Assembly: GCA_013815785.1 (NCBI GenBank)
Contig: JACDFO010000001.1
Location: forward strand, 2,973 to 50,120
Origin: Candidatus Saccharimonadota bacterium
Lineage (GTDB): Bacteria > Patescibacteriota > Saccharimonadia > Saccharimonadales > JACDFO01
Reading direction: 5' to 3'
DNA length: 47,148 bases
Below are positions 38,295 to 47,148 of this stretch, in pieces. The position numbers and the translations under genes are program-made. Under the pieces are notes generated by a model. The model was not told the origin of the DNA. It worked only from the letters and a program-made list of their open reading frames with translations, and made no database searches. The first letter of the stretch is position 1. Each line of letters starts with the position of its first letter.

Positions 38295-39104
38295 ATGGCT
38301 AACTATTTTTACGTAATATTTTTTTCACTGATTGGTGGTGTTTTCTCATTGCTTGGCGGCTTATTGTTGCTTAGTAAGAAAGGCACAGCGGAAGTATTGG
38401 CAAAATACGCTACACCTTTTGCAGCCGGAGCATTGTTGGCAGCGGCGTTTTTTGACCTGTTGCCAGAGGCGATTGAAATCACCGCAGAAGGCGCAGCCCC
38501 ACGCTGGGTGCTTACCGGTATTGTCACTTTCTTTTTGTTGGAGCACTTTTTACGTTGGTTTCATCACCACCACGAACATGAGGGTACGGAGGATACCGCC
38601 GCCGCTCCTTTAATTGTTATTGGCGACTCAATTCATAACTTGCTAGATGGTGTGGCAATCGGTGCCGCATTTCTTATAAATGTGCCAACAGGTATTGTGG
38701 CAGCCTTTGCAGTTGCGGCTCATGAAATCCCACAAGAAATCGGCGATTTTGGTCTGCTATTGAAGTATGGCTATGCCAGAAAAAAAGTCATACTAATCAA
38801 TATCGTAAGTGCGCTGATGTCGACAGTCGGTGCATTGTTAACATTCTGGATTGGAGCTGAAGCGAACTTGCCGTTGGGCGAGGTGTTGGCGATAACGGCC
38901 GGTATGTTCATATACATTGCGGCTAGCGACCTCATACCAACCATTCATGCTTCAGCCAAAGCAAAAGCTTCGTACACAGCAGCGGTTTTGTTACTGATGG
39001 GGATACTAGTAATAGGATTCACTACCGAAGTGGCTCACCAATACATTGAGCCAGCAGATTCTCATAACGTAAGAAGCCAAACCCAAGATCATTACGACGA
39101 ATAG
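38295..39104 (+). CDS. ZIP-family divalent metal transporter
   Basis: Uptake of zinc, iron or manganese across the membrane. 269 residues, about eight helices. A His-rich loop FHHHHEHEGTEDT lies between helices, and the metal-binding helices have GDSIHNLLDGVAIG and AAHEIPQEIGDF, the ZIP signature (HNxxDG and HExPQE). AAAGGA lies before the ATG. Divergent from the Fur-family gene and probably controlled by it. Confidence 0.93.
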   Translation: MANYFYVIFFSLIGGVFSLLGGLLLLSKKGTAEVLAKYATPFAAGALLAAAFFDLLPEAIEITAEGAAPRWVLTGIVTFFLLEHFLRWFHHHHEHEGTEDTAAAPLIVIGDSIHNLLDGVAIGAAFLINVPTGIVAAFAVAAHEIPQEIGDFGLLLKYGYARKKVILINIVSALMSTVGALLTFWIGAEANLPLGEVLAITAGMFIYIAASDLIPTIHASAKAKASYTAAVLLLMGILVIGFTTEVAHQYIEPADSHNVRSQTQDHYDE

Positions 39105-39137
39105 CCTGCACTTAGCGGTTTGGGGTACAATAATCAG

Positions 39138-40199
39138 ATGACTATTGCAGTAATTATTTTGGGAATTCTAAATGCGGTTCTGCTGTTTTTATTCCTAAAA
39201 AAGGATACTCCAAAAGAAGATGGTAGCTCTGCGTTGTTGCTCAAGCAAGACCTTACCAACTTAAACGACAGTGTTACTAAACTTAAAGATGGCTTACAAA
39301 GAGAGCTAAGCGAAGGCTTACAGAAAAATAGTGCCCAAATGCTTAGGCAATCTGCTAGTTCGCAGGATGTTATAAAAAACATTACTGAAAAATTAACCTC
39401 ACTTGAGAAAACAAATCAGCAGGTCGGTGATATCGCTGGCGAGCTTAAATCTTTACAAAATGTCTTGCAGAACCCTAAACAGCGTGGCGTACTGGGCGAA
39501 TTTTATTTAAAACAGATTCTGGAAAATATGTTGCCACCGGGAGCATTTGAACTACAGTACCGGTTGGGTGAGGGAACGATAGTGGATGCAATTATTAAGC
39601 TCGACAACAAAATATTGCCTATTGATAGCAAGTTTAGCTTAGAAAACTATAATCGGTTGGTTGAAGCAAAGGCAGAAGATCGCCCCGCATTAGAAAAAGC
39701 GTTTAAAGACGATCTTAAAAAACGTATCGACGAAACTGCTAAATACATCCAGCCCAAAAAAGGGACGCTTGAGCAAGCTCTTATGTTTATACCCAGCGAG
39801 GCGATATATTATGATTTACTCGCTAATAAGGTGGGTACTGGCGGTGTGAATGGCCGTGACCTTATGCAGTACGCGGCGGTTGATAAACGCGTGACAGTGG
39901 TTGGCCCAAGTACACTGTCGGCTATGTTGCAAATTATATCGCAAGGTCTGAGCAGTCTTGAGATACAAAAAGACACTGAGGTGATTCGCAAAAACGTTGA
40001 GCAGCTTGGCAAACACTTGCGTGGTTTTGATGGTTTTATGCAACGGATGGGAAATAGTCTGGGTGCGACAGTGGGGCACTATAACAATGCACACAAAGAG
40101 CTGGCTAAGGTCGATAAGGATGTGGTTAAGATTGCCGGCGGAAACGCCGAAATAGAACCGCTACTTCTGGATAGGCCCAAAGATGACGACCTAGACTAG
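39138..40199 (+). CDS. rmuC: DNA recombination protein RmuC
   Basis: Member of the RmuC family (DUF802/nuclease-like), limits DNA rearrangement. 353 residues. An N-terminal membrane anchor (about 2-20) and a long coiled coil (about 30-110) precede the conserved domain: NPKQRGVLGEFYLKQILENML and LPIDSKFSLENYNRL, then EAIYYDLL. TACAAT (39126-39131) ends 6 nt before the ATG at 39138, supporting that start over an upstream frame at 39120 and a leaderless message. Confidence 0.93.
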   Translation: MTIAVIILGILNAVLLFLFLKKDTPKEDGSSALLLKQDLTNLNDSVTKLKDGLQRELSEGLQKNSAQMLRQSASSQDVIKNITEKLTSLEKTNQQVGDIAGELKSLQNVLQNPKQRGVLGEFYLKQILENMLPPGAFELQYRLGEGTIVDAIIKLDNKILPIDSKFSLENYNRLVEAKAEDRPALEKAFKDDLKKRIDETAKYIQPKKGTLEQALMFIPSEAIYYDLLANKVGTGGVNGRDLMQYAAVDKRVTVVGPSTLSAMLQIISQGLSSLEIQKDTEVIRKNVEQLGKHLRGFDGFMQRMGNSLGATVGHYNNAHKELAKVDKDVVKIAGGNAEIEPLLLDRPKDDDLD

Positions 40200-40226
40200 A
40201 CTTGACAAGCATGGTATAATATATAG

Positions 40227-40428
40227 ATGAGTGATATATTTGGACCGGAACAAAGGTCACCAGAACTTGAAATTTTTCTAAGCCGAAGAAGCAATCGAAC
40301 TTTTTAACGCTGCCAGGCAAGAAGGTGTCAACGAAAAAGATGCCATAGAAGAGGCCCTGGAAGATGTTGTTCCTACTTCTTGGTTGGGTATTTCAGAAGG
40401 TCAATCACCAGAGCTGCCGTCCAGCTAA
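40227..40428 (+). pseudogene. Small gene with a +1 frameshift
   Basis: An extended -10 TGG-TATAAT (40215-40220) ends 6 nt before an ATG at 40227. The frame runs MSDIFGPEQRSPELEIFL, then must skip one A (at CTA-A-GCC, about 40281) to continue AEEAIELFNAARQEGVNEKDAIEE, ending with TAA at 40426-40428. Without the shift it stops after 26 residues. The joined product is about 66 residues, acidic and helical. It is an indel pseudogene, a sequencing error or, less likely, a programmed frameshift. It overlaps the convergent glycosidase by 56 bp. Confidence 0.5.
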
Positions 40429-41737
40429 AATTATCGGCGCCTGCAGGTGAACCATCGAGCGGGCTGAAATATTCGGCAAAGCCACCACTCCGTACCATTT
40501 CTAGTGTAGATTCTGTTAATGCAGTCGCATGCTCATCGAAGCCGTACCGTTTGAGGCCATCAATAATCAACCAGTTCATGTTCACCCACGTCGGCCCCTG
40601 CCAGTAAGCATGTTGATTAAACCATTCAGAGTTGAGTGGTACCGAAGGGATAGGGAAGTTAGCCCCGAAAAGATGTTCGTCCTCTAACATTTTTACTAGT
40701 TCTTGAGCGCGCTCTTTGCTGATGCATCCTGCATACAGTGGCAGCAAGGTTCCGATACTGCTATCTTTTAATAAGCGGTGTGTCACAAATTCACGTGAAT
40801 AATACTGCCTGCTATACGGGTCCCACAATGCCGCAAAAGCGCTTTCGGTTTTTTGCATGCTTTCTAATAATTCTTCGGGTAGTTTGATTTTTAATAGTTC
40901 GGCAATATCTTGCAAATGCCTATTCGCGCGAATAAAAATACTGTTAAAATTTATATCTTCGATAGCGAAAAGCGAATGCGACAACACACGCTTGATATCA
41001 TAATTCTTACGTCGTAAGCGGCGTTGTACGCTAAAGAAAGCCAGGGCATCAAGCGTCGATAAGCGTTGGCTGGCAGGTGCGAACTTAATATCCCGTCGGA
41101 ACAGATTTATAAACCTATCGGCGTTAAGTCTTTTAATGATTTGTATCCAGGTAGGAAGCTGGTGTTCATGCAATTCATGAATCCACGGGGGTGTACTGTC
41201 CAAGCCCGTTTCCCAAGGGTGAATTTGTAATACTAGGCCTTCGCCGTGCGGGTCACGCTCTGCATATAGCCATTGGTGGTAGCGCAGCAGTGCCGGAAAA
41301 ACGGTTTTATACCAAGACCTTCGTTCGGCTTTGTTGAGCTTTTCACCTATAAGAACGATAGCTTCTGCTAACATTGGGGGCTGGGTAATACCAGATGTGT
41401 TTACGCTGTCAGGGGCATCCGTACTCAACCAGCTACGCCAAAAATCGCGTTCGCGCCTGTATTGCCTGGCTGGGTTAAAAATCATGTTCGGCATCATGCC
41501 GTTCGCCCATTGCCCGCGCATCAAACTGAGGATTTCTATTTGAGCCCGCTCGACGTCCACATGTCGCAACCCAATAGCCACAAAACAACTATCCCAAAGC
41601 CATTGATGAGGATACAAATTCGTAGCCGGAATCGTATACATGCCCTCATCGTTCATCTGTAGTACGACTTTGGCTGCTTCGAACAAATCAATCGGTGCCT
41701 CGTCTATAGGTAAATTATCTAGAGGCTGCTCATTCAT
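40373..41737 (-). CDS. GH63-like glycoside hydrolase (mannosylglycerate hydrolase-like)
   Basis: An (alpha/alpha)6-barrel glycosidase, 454 residues, no signal peptide, so cytoplasmic. LYPHQWLWDSCFVAIGLRH near residue 43 and IEILSLMRGQWANGMMPNMIF near 68 are the family's opening segments; the C-terminal half has NQHAYWQGPTWVNMNWLI, with the catalytic region of GH63/MGH-type enzymes. Substrate is likely an alpha-linked mannose or glucose derivative, perhaps a compatible solute, but this is not proven. TATACT (41745-41750) ends 7 nt before the ATG, so it is leaderless. YajQ is divergently arranged upstream on the same strand with a 20-nt gap. Confidence 0.82.
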   Translation of the reverse strand: MNEQPLDNLPIDEAPIDLFEAAKVVLQMNDEGMYTIPATNLYPHQWLWDSCFVAIGLRHVDVERAQIEILSLMRGQWANGMMPNMIFNPARQYRRERDFWRSWLSTDAPDSVNTSGITQPPMLAEAIVLIGEKLNKAERRSWYKTVFPALLRYHQWLYAERDPHGEGLVLQIHPWETGLDSTPPWIHELHEHQLPTWIQIIKRLNADRFINLFRRDIKFAPASQRLSTLDALAFFSVQRRLRRKNYDIKRVLSHSLFAIEDINFNSIFIRANRHLQDIAELLKIKLPEELLESMQKTESAFAALWDPYSRQYYSREFVTHRLLKDSSIGTLLPLYAGCISKERAQELVKMLEDEHLFGANFPIPSVPLNSEWFNQHAYWQGPTWVNMNWLIIDGLKRYGFDEHATALTESTLEMVRSGGFAEYFSPLDGSPAGADNFSWTAALVIDLLKYPTKK

Positions 41738-41757
41738 AGTGACCAGTATAGCTTATG

Positions 41758-42255
41758 CTAACGGTAGTTTGTGAAGTTTACGGGGAAGTCGAAGTCTTTG
41801 CTGCGTATCAACTGCATGACGTCTTGTAAATCGTTTTTGCTGCTGCTGGTTACACGGACTTCGGTGCCCTGGATTTGGGTTTTTACTTTGGGGTAGTTAT
41901 CCCGTATAAGGCTAGTGATTTTCTTGGCTTTTTCTTGGTCCAAGCCTTGTACGAACGGAACTTCTTTAGTAGTTTTGAGATTGCTTGTAGCTGATTCTTT
42001 ACCCGTGTCTAGTACTTTTTGGCTTTGGTCCCGGCTGGCCAGCTTTTTTCGAACAATATCCAAAATAGCGTCGATTTGCCAATCGCCGCTGCCGGTCACT
42101 TTAAAGCCGGTCTTATCAGCGTCTAGCCATTCGATTTCGGCCGGAGTGCCTTTAAAGTCATAACGACTATCCATTTCGCGCTTAGCTTGGTCAAAGACAT
42201 TGTTCATCTCCGCCTTGTCGTAGTCGCTCACGATATCAAAACTAAAATTTGCCAT
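41758..42255 (-). CDS. yajQ: YajQ-family nucleotide-binding protein
   Basis: UPF0234/YajQ, binds nucleotides (c-di-GMP in some bacteria) and nucleic acid. 165 residues, two ferredoxin-like halves: SFDIVSDYDKAEMNNVFDQA at the start, MDSRYDFKGTPAEIEW, and KKITSLIRDNYPKVKTQIQG near the C-terminus. I chose the ATG at 42255; a longer frame to 42306 is not supported. TACGCT lies 7 nt before the ATG. Upstream of the GH63-like gene on the same strand. Confidence 0.95.
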   Translation of the reverse strand: MANFSFDIVSDYDKAEMNNVFDQAKREMDSRYDFKGTPAEIEWLDADKTGFKVTGSGDWQIDAILDIVRKKLASRDQSQKVLDTGKESATSNLKTTKEVPFVQGLDQEKAKKITSLIRDNYPKVKTQIQGTEVRVTSSSKNDLQDVMQLIRSKDFDFPVNFTNYR

Positions 42256-42294
42256 ATAATCTAGCGTACCACAGATGATATACTGCTTATAAGT

Positions 42295-43329
42295 ATGCCG
42301 TATCAAAATTCCCGGATTTCTGAAGTTGCCGAGCTGCTCAAAAAGCGGCTGGAAGGGTTAGAAAACAAAGCCGATATATTAAAGGCCGTTGAACTCCGGG
42401 CTTTATATTCCGAGATTACTACTTTGCCTGCCGAAGAACGCGCAAGTTTTGGACTAGAAATTAATCAGTTAAAATCCGAGCTGGAAGAGCTCGTCAACAG
42501 TCACGAACCTGACTCCGCAAAGCTTGACCATATCGATGTTACGGCGCCTTATGATGTAAATAGCCCGGCTGGAAAGCGTCCTCAACTATTATCTAGTGAA
42601 CTAGGCAGCCGACACCCACTCATGACAGAAATGGACGTTATCTTAGATATTTTTTATCGAATGGGTTTCGATGCGGTTGAATCGCGTCAAATAGATGATG
42701 ATTACCACATGTTTGGAAGTTTGAACTTTCCCGAGGATCATCCCGCCCGTGATGATTACGACACATTCATGACAGAAGAGGGTTTAATAGCACCAGCACA
42801 CACCAGCACGATGCAAAATCGTGTACTCAAACAATTTAAAGATGGTTTAGAGAAGGGTCAAGATATCCGAGTAGTAATACCGGGCCGGGTGTTTCGCAAC
42901 GAAGACTTGGACGCGACACATGAGCATACTTTTTACCAACTTGAAGGTGTGTATGTTGGCAAAGGCATTCATGCAGGTCACCTCATCGCGACGCTCAAAA
43001 CGTTTTTAGAAACCTATTACAAGCAAGATCTTAAAGTTAAAACACAGCCATACTACTTTCCTTTTACTGAACCGTCTTTCGAGTTCGCCATTAGCCGTCC
43101 AGAATCTTTACGCAAAGGCGATAATAGGACGGAGGATGATTGGCTGGAACTGCTAGGTTGTGGCATGGTCCACCCGAACGTACTCAAAGAAGCCGGTATC
43201 GACCCAGAAATCTACACCGGTTTTGCATGGGGAGTCGGAATTGACCGCCTAGTACTCATGAAATACGGCATAGAAGACATTCGTCACTTCGAATCCGCAA
43301 AATTAGAATTCCTGAGGCAATTCAAATGA
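42295..43329 (+). CDS. pheS: Phenylalanyl-tRNA synthetase alpha subunit
   Basis: Catalytic subunit of the heterotetrameric PheRS. 344 residues. The N-terminal coiled coil (about 1-75) binds tRNA; the class II core follows, with motif 2 VVIPGRVFRNEDLDATHEHTFYQLEG near residue 190, and motif 3 GFAWGVGIDRLVLMKYGIEDIR near 315. PYYFPFTEPSFEFAI marks the Phe pocket. TATACT (42279-42284) ends 10 nt before the ATG. It overlaps pheT by ATGA. Confidence 0.97.
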   Translation: MPYQNSRISEVAELLKKRLEGLENKADILKAVELRALYSEITTLPAEERASFGLEINQLKSELEELVNSHEPDSAKLDHIDVTAPYDVNSPAGKRPQLLSSELGSRHPLMTEMDVILDIFYRMGFDAVESRQIDDDYHMFGSLNFPEDHPARDDYDTFMTEEGLIAPAHTSTMQNRVLKQFKDGLEKGQDIRVVIPGRVFRNEDLDATHEHTFYQLEGVYVGKGIHAGHLIATLKTFLETYYKQDLKVKTQPYYFPFTEPSFEFAISRPESLRKGDNRTEDDWLELLGCGMVHPNVLKEAGIDPEIYTGFAWGVGIDRLVLMKYGIEDIRHFESAKLEFLRQFK

Positions 43330-45812
43330 AAATAAGCGTTAATTGGGTAAAGCAGTTTACGGATGTTGATATTCCGATTGACGAGCTGGTTGAAAAGATT
43401 GGCAGACAGCTCGGGGCGGTCGAGGAAGTCATCGACGTTGGCAAAAAATACCAAGGGATTGTAGTAGCCAAGGTCGTAACGTGTGAAAAGCATGCTGATG
43501 CCGACAAACTGAGTGTCTGTATGATTGACGACGGTGGTGTTACGCCAGATGTCAGTAGGAACGAACAAGGCTACGTTCAGGTAGTCTGTGGAGCGCCGAA
43601 TGTGCGCGAAGGTTTGAATGTCGCATGGTTGCCCCCAGGTAGTACAGTACCTAACAGCTATGACAAAGACCCATTTGTGCTTGAAGCCCGCGAACTGCGC
43701 GGTGTTATCAGTAACGGCATGATTGCAAGTTCTAAGGAGCTTGCTATCGGCGACGACCACGGGGGAATCGTAGAAATTGATATTGAAGCCGTACCTGGCA
43801 CCGACTTTGCAAAGTTATATGAGCTTAACGACTACATTATTGATATAGAAAATAAGATGTTCACTCATCGCCCGGATTGTTTTGGTGTCTTGGGTGTTGC
43901 GCGTGAAATAGCTGGCATACAAGGAGTGGAATTTAAAAGTCCCGACTGGTACCAATCGCCTTTAGACCGCATTAAGCCCGGAAAAACCAGGCTGGAACTG
44001 ACGGTCAAAAATGAAGCGCCTGAATTAGTCCCGCGTTTTATGGCTGTCGCACTGGCAGATGTCACAATCAAACCTAGCCCTCTTATTATCCAGTCATATT
44101 TGTCGCGTGTGGGGCTGAAACCAATCAGTAATATCGTGGACGTTACGAATTATTTGATGATGCTAACCGGACAGCCGATACATGCCTATGACTACGATAA
44201 AGTTAAAGCTTTGAGCCGCGAAGGAGTCACTTTAATTGCAAGAGTCGTAAAAACCAAAGAGGATGTCGATCTACTGAATGGTAAGACTGCTGAGCTCGAA
44301 AATCCGGCCATAGTAATTGCTACGGACGTACAAGCAATCGGTGTGGCTGGCGTCATGGGTGGAGCAGATACGGAAGTAGGTGAAAACACAAAAAATATCA
44401 TCTTAGAGTGTGCGACCTTTGATATGTATTCGATTCGACGGACCAGTATGAAGAACGGCTTATTCACCGATGCGGTGACACGTTTCAATAAAGGTCAATC
44501 ACCATTGCAAAATGATGTCGTGCTTGAAGAAGCTGTCGCTACGATCCAATATGTCAGCGGTGCGCACGTGGCCAGTGATGTTTTTGATATTAAATCATCA
44601 GCAGTTACCCAACTGAAGACAGTCGAGTTGACGGCTGAATTTGTAAATGCCCGGCTCGGGCTTAGCTTGGAGCCCGGTACTATGGCCAAGCTGCTAGAAA
44701 ATGTAGAATTTAGCATAGAAATTCGTGGCGATGCATTAAAAGCTACTCCACCGTACTGGCGCACAGATATTGAGATTAAAGAGGACATCGTAGAAGAGAT
44801 AGGCCGTCTGTATGGTTTTGATAAGTTGCCGATGGTGTTGCCAAAGCAATCGATTACTCCGGCCAAACGTAATCTACTACTCAGTTTCAAATCAAAACTC
44901 CGTGACATATTAAGTGAAGCAGGCGCCAATGAGGTACTGACCTACAGCTTCGTTCACGGTAAACTGCTGGATAAAGTAGGCCAAGAGCGCGGTACATCAT
45001 TCCGCCTCAGCAATGCACTTAGTCCAGACTTACAATATTATCGTTTAAGTCTAATCCCAAGTCTGTTGGACAAAGTACATGCCAATATCAAGGCTGGCTA
45101 CGATGAGTTTGCACTGTATGAAGTGAATAAGACTCATAATAAACCTCATGCTACGGATGATGAAGGTGTGCCCAAAGAGTTCACCATGCTGGCGCTGGCC
45201 ATAGCTGCTAACGACAAACTGAATAAAACAAGCGCTCCATATTATTCCGCCCGTAAATACTTAGACACACTCGCTGCAAGACTTGGTTTCGAACTCAAAT
45301 ACGAGCCGTTAGACGCCGAGCCCGATTTTCCGATTACCAGGCCCTATGACCACACCAGGTCGGCGCTGGTCTATGAGGCAACGACTAACGATTTCATCGG
45401 TTTAATTGGTGAATTTAAATCTAGTGTTAAAAAGTCTTTGAAGTTACCCTCGCACTCCGCCGGCTTTGAGTTGGATGCCGAAGCACTCTTAAAAGTATGT
45501 CGTCCCCAAAAATACAAAGCCTTATCGAAATACCCAGGCACACACCAAGATATGTCTTTAAAAGTTTCGAAGGATATGTCGTATCACCAACTTTACAGTG
45601 AACTCCAAACGGGGCTTAGAGCGTTGGCTGACGACAATTTACAAACCGAGCTTACGCCGCTTGATATTTATCAAAAGGGCGACGCCAAACATTTTACGTT
45701 CCGGCTATACGCTGTGCATCATCAAAAAACACTTCAAGCTGTGGAAATAAATGATCTGCTCGATAAGTTAGCCGCTGCTACGAACGAAACATTAGGCTCT
45801 GTAAGAATATGA
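43326..45812 (+). CDS. pheT: Phenylalanyl-tRNA synthetase beta subunit
   Basis: Beta subunit of PheRS, 828 residues. Domains in order: N-terminal (KISVNWVKQFTDVDIPIDEL), a tRNA-binding OB fold with CEKHADADKLSVC and VVCGAPNVREGLNVAW (about 40-150), B3/B4 editing domain (HRPDCFGVLGVAREIAG), B5 domain, catalytic-like core with YSFVHGKLLD, and a C-terminal FDX-ACB domain (KYPGTHQDMSLKVSKDMSY, then FRLYAVHHQKTL). Standard bacterial architecture. It ends with TGA, confirming normal stop-codon use. Overlaps the next gene by ATGA. Confidence 0.97.
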   Translation: MKISVNWVKQFTDVDIPIDELVEKIGRQLGAVEEVIDVGKKYQGIVVAKVVTCEKHADADKLSVCMIDDGGVTPDVSRNEQGYVQVVCGAPNVREGLNVAWLPPGSTVPNSYDKDPFVLEARELRGVISNGMIASSKELAIGDDHGGIVEIDIEAVPGTDFAKLYELNDYIIDIENKMFTHRPDCFGVLGVAREIAGIQGVEFKSPDWYQSPLDRIKPGKTRLELTVKNEAPELVPRFMAVALADVTIKPSPLIIQSYLSRVGLKPISNIVDVTNYLMMLTGQPIHAYDYDKVKALSREGVTLIARVVKTKEDVDLLNGKTAELENPAIVIATDVQAIGVAGVMGGADTEVGENTKNIILECATFDMYSIRRTSMKNGLFTDAVTRFNKGQSPLQNDVVLEEAVATIQYVSGAHVASDVFDIKSSAVTQLKTVELTAEFVNARLGLSLEPGTMAKLLENVEFSIEIRGDALKATPPYWRTDIEIKEDIVEEIGRLYGFDKLPMVLPKQSITPAKRNLLLSFKSKLRDILSEAGANEVLTYSFVHGKLLDKVGQERGTSFRLSNALSPDLQYYRLSLIPSLLDKVHANIKAGYDEFALYEVNKTHNKPHATDDEGVPKEFTMLALAIAANDKLNKTSAPYYSARKYLDTLAARLGFELKYEPLDAEPDFPITRPYDHTRSALVYEATTNDFIGLIGEFKSSVKKSLKLPSHSAGFELDAEALLKVCRPQKYKALSKYPGTHQDMSLKVSKDMSYHQLYSELQTGLRALADDNLQTELTPLDIYQKGDAKHFTFRLYAVHHQKTLQAVEINDLLDKLAAATNETLGSVRI

Positions 45813-47148
45813 AACGCTTGAGCGCTCTCATGTCCGGCATTTTTTTGCTGGCGTTCTTAGTGTTGCCATCCTACGTATCGGCTGATGTTAATGATTTTAT
45901 AATCAACGACTTTCAAGGTCGATACGAGCTGTTCAACGACACCCATGGCGGTCGAATGGAAGTGGTTGAAACCATAAGCTTGACGTTTTCTGATCAAAAC
46001 CACGGTATTCTGCGAGCAATTCCAAACACTTATAAAAATCAAGATTTGGGCCTACGTGTCAAATCTATTGAGCGTGATGGCGTATCGGAACAATTTATAA
46101 CCAGTTCAAACAACGACAATCTTATCATTAAGATTGGTGATGCCGGTAAGACTATCACCGGACCGCATATATATGAAATACGTTACGAAGCGCAAAATAT
46201 CATTAGTTATTATGAGACGCACGATGAATGGTATTGGGATATCAATGGTGATGACTGGCAACAAGTAATCACAGCCGTAAGCGGGGAAGTCATATTTCCG
46301 GAGAATTGGACCGATACCGGTGTTCCCACGTCCAAATGTTTCACTGGTAGTTTTAATAGCACAGCGCAATCATGTACGGTTGAAAAAACAAATAGAGGTT
46401 ATAAATTCGCTACCACGGGGAGTCTAGATGCTCAGGAAACCTTAACAATTGTAACCGCAGCGCCAAAACAGTTATTTCAGCCACGAGACGCAGCCGACTG
46501 GTGGAAAGAACACGCGGCTATTATACTGGGAACGGTACTACCTCCGCTGTTTATAGGGACTTGGGCATACAGGCGATGGGCTAAGAATGGGAAAGATTTA
46601 AAAGGTCGTGGCACGATTATCCCAGAATATGGTCCACCCAAAAATCTGACACCTGCCGAGGCGGCAGCCATCAGTAATTACGGGTTATCTTCCAAAGACG
46701 TTTCGGCTACTATAATTGACCTCGCAATCCGTAAATACCTAAAAATTTACGAAATCACCCAGAAAAAAATATTAAAAGATAAAAAGACGTACGAATTCGA
46801 GCTCATCAACAACGACTGGTCCGGTCTCAGAAACCACGAGACAAAAATACTGAGTAATATATTCCTTGCCAAAACCATCGATACTAGGGTCGAGCTGGAT
46901 GATTTAAAAGACAAGTTTTATACAACCATCCAAAGCTTGCAGTCGTCTATGCCAAAAACCTTAGCTCACGATGGTTACTTCACTTCCAACCCAAAGCAGG
47001 CCGGTTCGATGATGTACGGAATAGGTATTTTTTTCGTAGTACTTGGTTTCGTGCTTATTACCTTATTACCTGGTTTAGTCATAGGAGGTCTATTGGTCAT
47101 ATTGTTTGCTTCACTTATGCCAAAGCGATCAATCAAGGGGACGGAAGT
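45809..47148 (+). CDS. DUF2207 membrane protein (3' end outside window)
   Basis: Open from ATG 45809 to the window end, at least 446 residues. A signal peptide (MKRLSALMSGIFLLAFLVLP... cleavage near SADV) is followed by an extracytoplasmic domain with VVETISLTF and HGILRAIPNTY, the DUF2207 hallmark (HGIxRxIP). A membrane helix (IILGTVLPPLFIGTWAYRRW), a cytoplasmic region with PAEAAAISNYG (DUF2207 C-terminal), and further membrane helices (MMYGIGIFFVVLGFVLITLL) follow. Function unknown. The 4-nt overlap with pheT means it is coupled to pheST. Confidence 0.88.
   Translation, partial: MKRLSALMSGIFLLAFLVLPSYVSADVNDFIINDFQGRYELFNDTHGGRMEVVETISLTFSDQNHGILRAIPNTYKNQDLGLRVKSIERDGVSEQFITSSNNDNLIIKIGDAGKTITGPHIYEIRYEAQNIISYYETHDEWYWDINGDDWQQVITAVSGEVIFPENWTDTGVPTSKCFTGSFNSTAQSCTVEKTNRGYKFATTGSLDAQETLTIVTAAPKQLFQPRDAADWWKEHAAIILGTVLPPLFIGTWAYRRWAKNGKDLKGRGTIIPEYGPPKNLTPAEAAAISNYGLSSKDVSATIIDLAIRKYLKIYEITQKKILKDKKTYEFELINNDWSGLRNHETKILSNIFLAKTIDTRVELDDLKDKFYTTIQSLQSSMPKTLAHDGYFTSNPKQAGSMMYGIGIFFVVLGFVLITLLPGLVIGGLLVILFASLMPKRSIKGTE

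Noticed and set aside
1..47148. Alternative genetic code (UGA as Gly)
   Set aside because: Several genes end in TGA with sensible overlaps (pheT, nusB/NUDIX-type ATGA junctions), so standard code applies.
1..47148. CRISPR arrays, phage genes, complete insertion sequences, rRNA
   Set aside because: No regularly spaced repeats, transposase, integrase or rRNA sequence seen.

Overview
The window looks like chromosomal DNA of a reduced-genome bacterium, most likely of the Candidate Phyla Radiation (Patescibacteria), with Saccharibacteria (TM7)-like organisms as my best guess. The reasons are the tightly packed short operons, moderate GC, many small proteins without recognisable families, a large share of translation genes, and the absence of biosynthetic pathways. 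TGA is used as a normal stop (for example pheT), which argues against the UGA-recoding CPR lineages. The lineage call is inference from gene content and style; no 16S gene is present.

Layout. 1-6.6 kb: end of leuS, a small gene divergent from rpmF, nusB-NUDIX-rnc, rpsP and khpA (both with long acidic tails), then trmD, an unknown gene, and a nickel superoxide dismutase (sodN) with its maturation protease (sodX). 6.6-9.5 kb: divergent type II NADH dehydrogenase and a D-lactate-dehydrogenase-like flavoprotein. 9.5-16.2 kb: two membrane/unknown genes, typA, a DEAD-box helicase, a 100-bp nested inverted repeat, and an FAD oxidoreductase. 16.3-23.3 kb: an accessory stretch with small membrane proteins, an RRM RNA-binding protein, an ATP-grasp ligase, VOC-fold proteins, DUF4287, DUF3105 and DUF305 proteins, a single-domain response regulator, a decayed tRNA-Gln copy in a GC-rich patch, and an intact tRNA-Gln(CTG).

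23.4-29.0 kb: a complete cytochrome bo3-type quinol oxidase locus, cyoABCD on the minus strand and cyoE divergent. The CyoD subunit carries an extra C-terminal cupredoxin-like domain, and a Fur/PerR-like palindrome overlaps the cyoA promoter. 29.0-31.4 kb: a SAM-clan riboswitch before a homocysteine S-methyltransferase and metK. 31.4-38.2 kb: a small membrane protein gene with an apparent ACG start, rarA, a ccdA/thioredoxin pair, a zincin, a SIMPL protein, a candidate small RNA, a DUF457 protein, PAP2, and a Fur-family regulator. 38.2-47.1 kb: a ZIP metal transporter behind a 16-bp-arm palindrome shared with the Fur gene, rmuC, a frameshifted small gene, a GH63-like glycosidase, yajQ, pheST, and the start of a DUF2207 membrane protein.

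How it fits together. NDH-2 and the D-lactate-dehydrogenase-like enzyme can both feed electrons to quinone, and CyoABCD can pass them to oxygen, with CyoE making heme O. Nickel SOD, the CcdA-thioredoxin pair and a Fur/ZIP metal circuit are natural companions of oxygen use. No quinone or heme biosynthesis genes are seen here, so these cofactors may come from elsewhere in the genome or from a host. Many genes have a -10 box 6-10 nt before the start codon and no Shine-Dalgarno, so leaderless transcription seems common.
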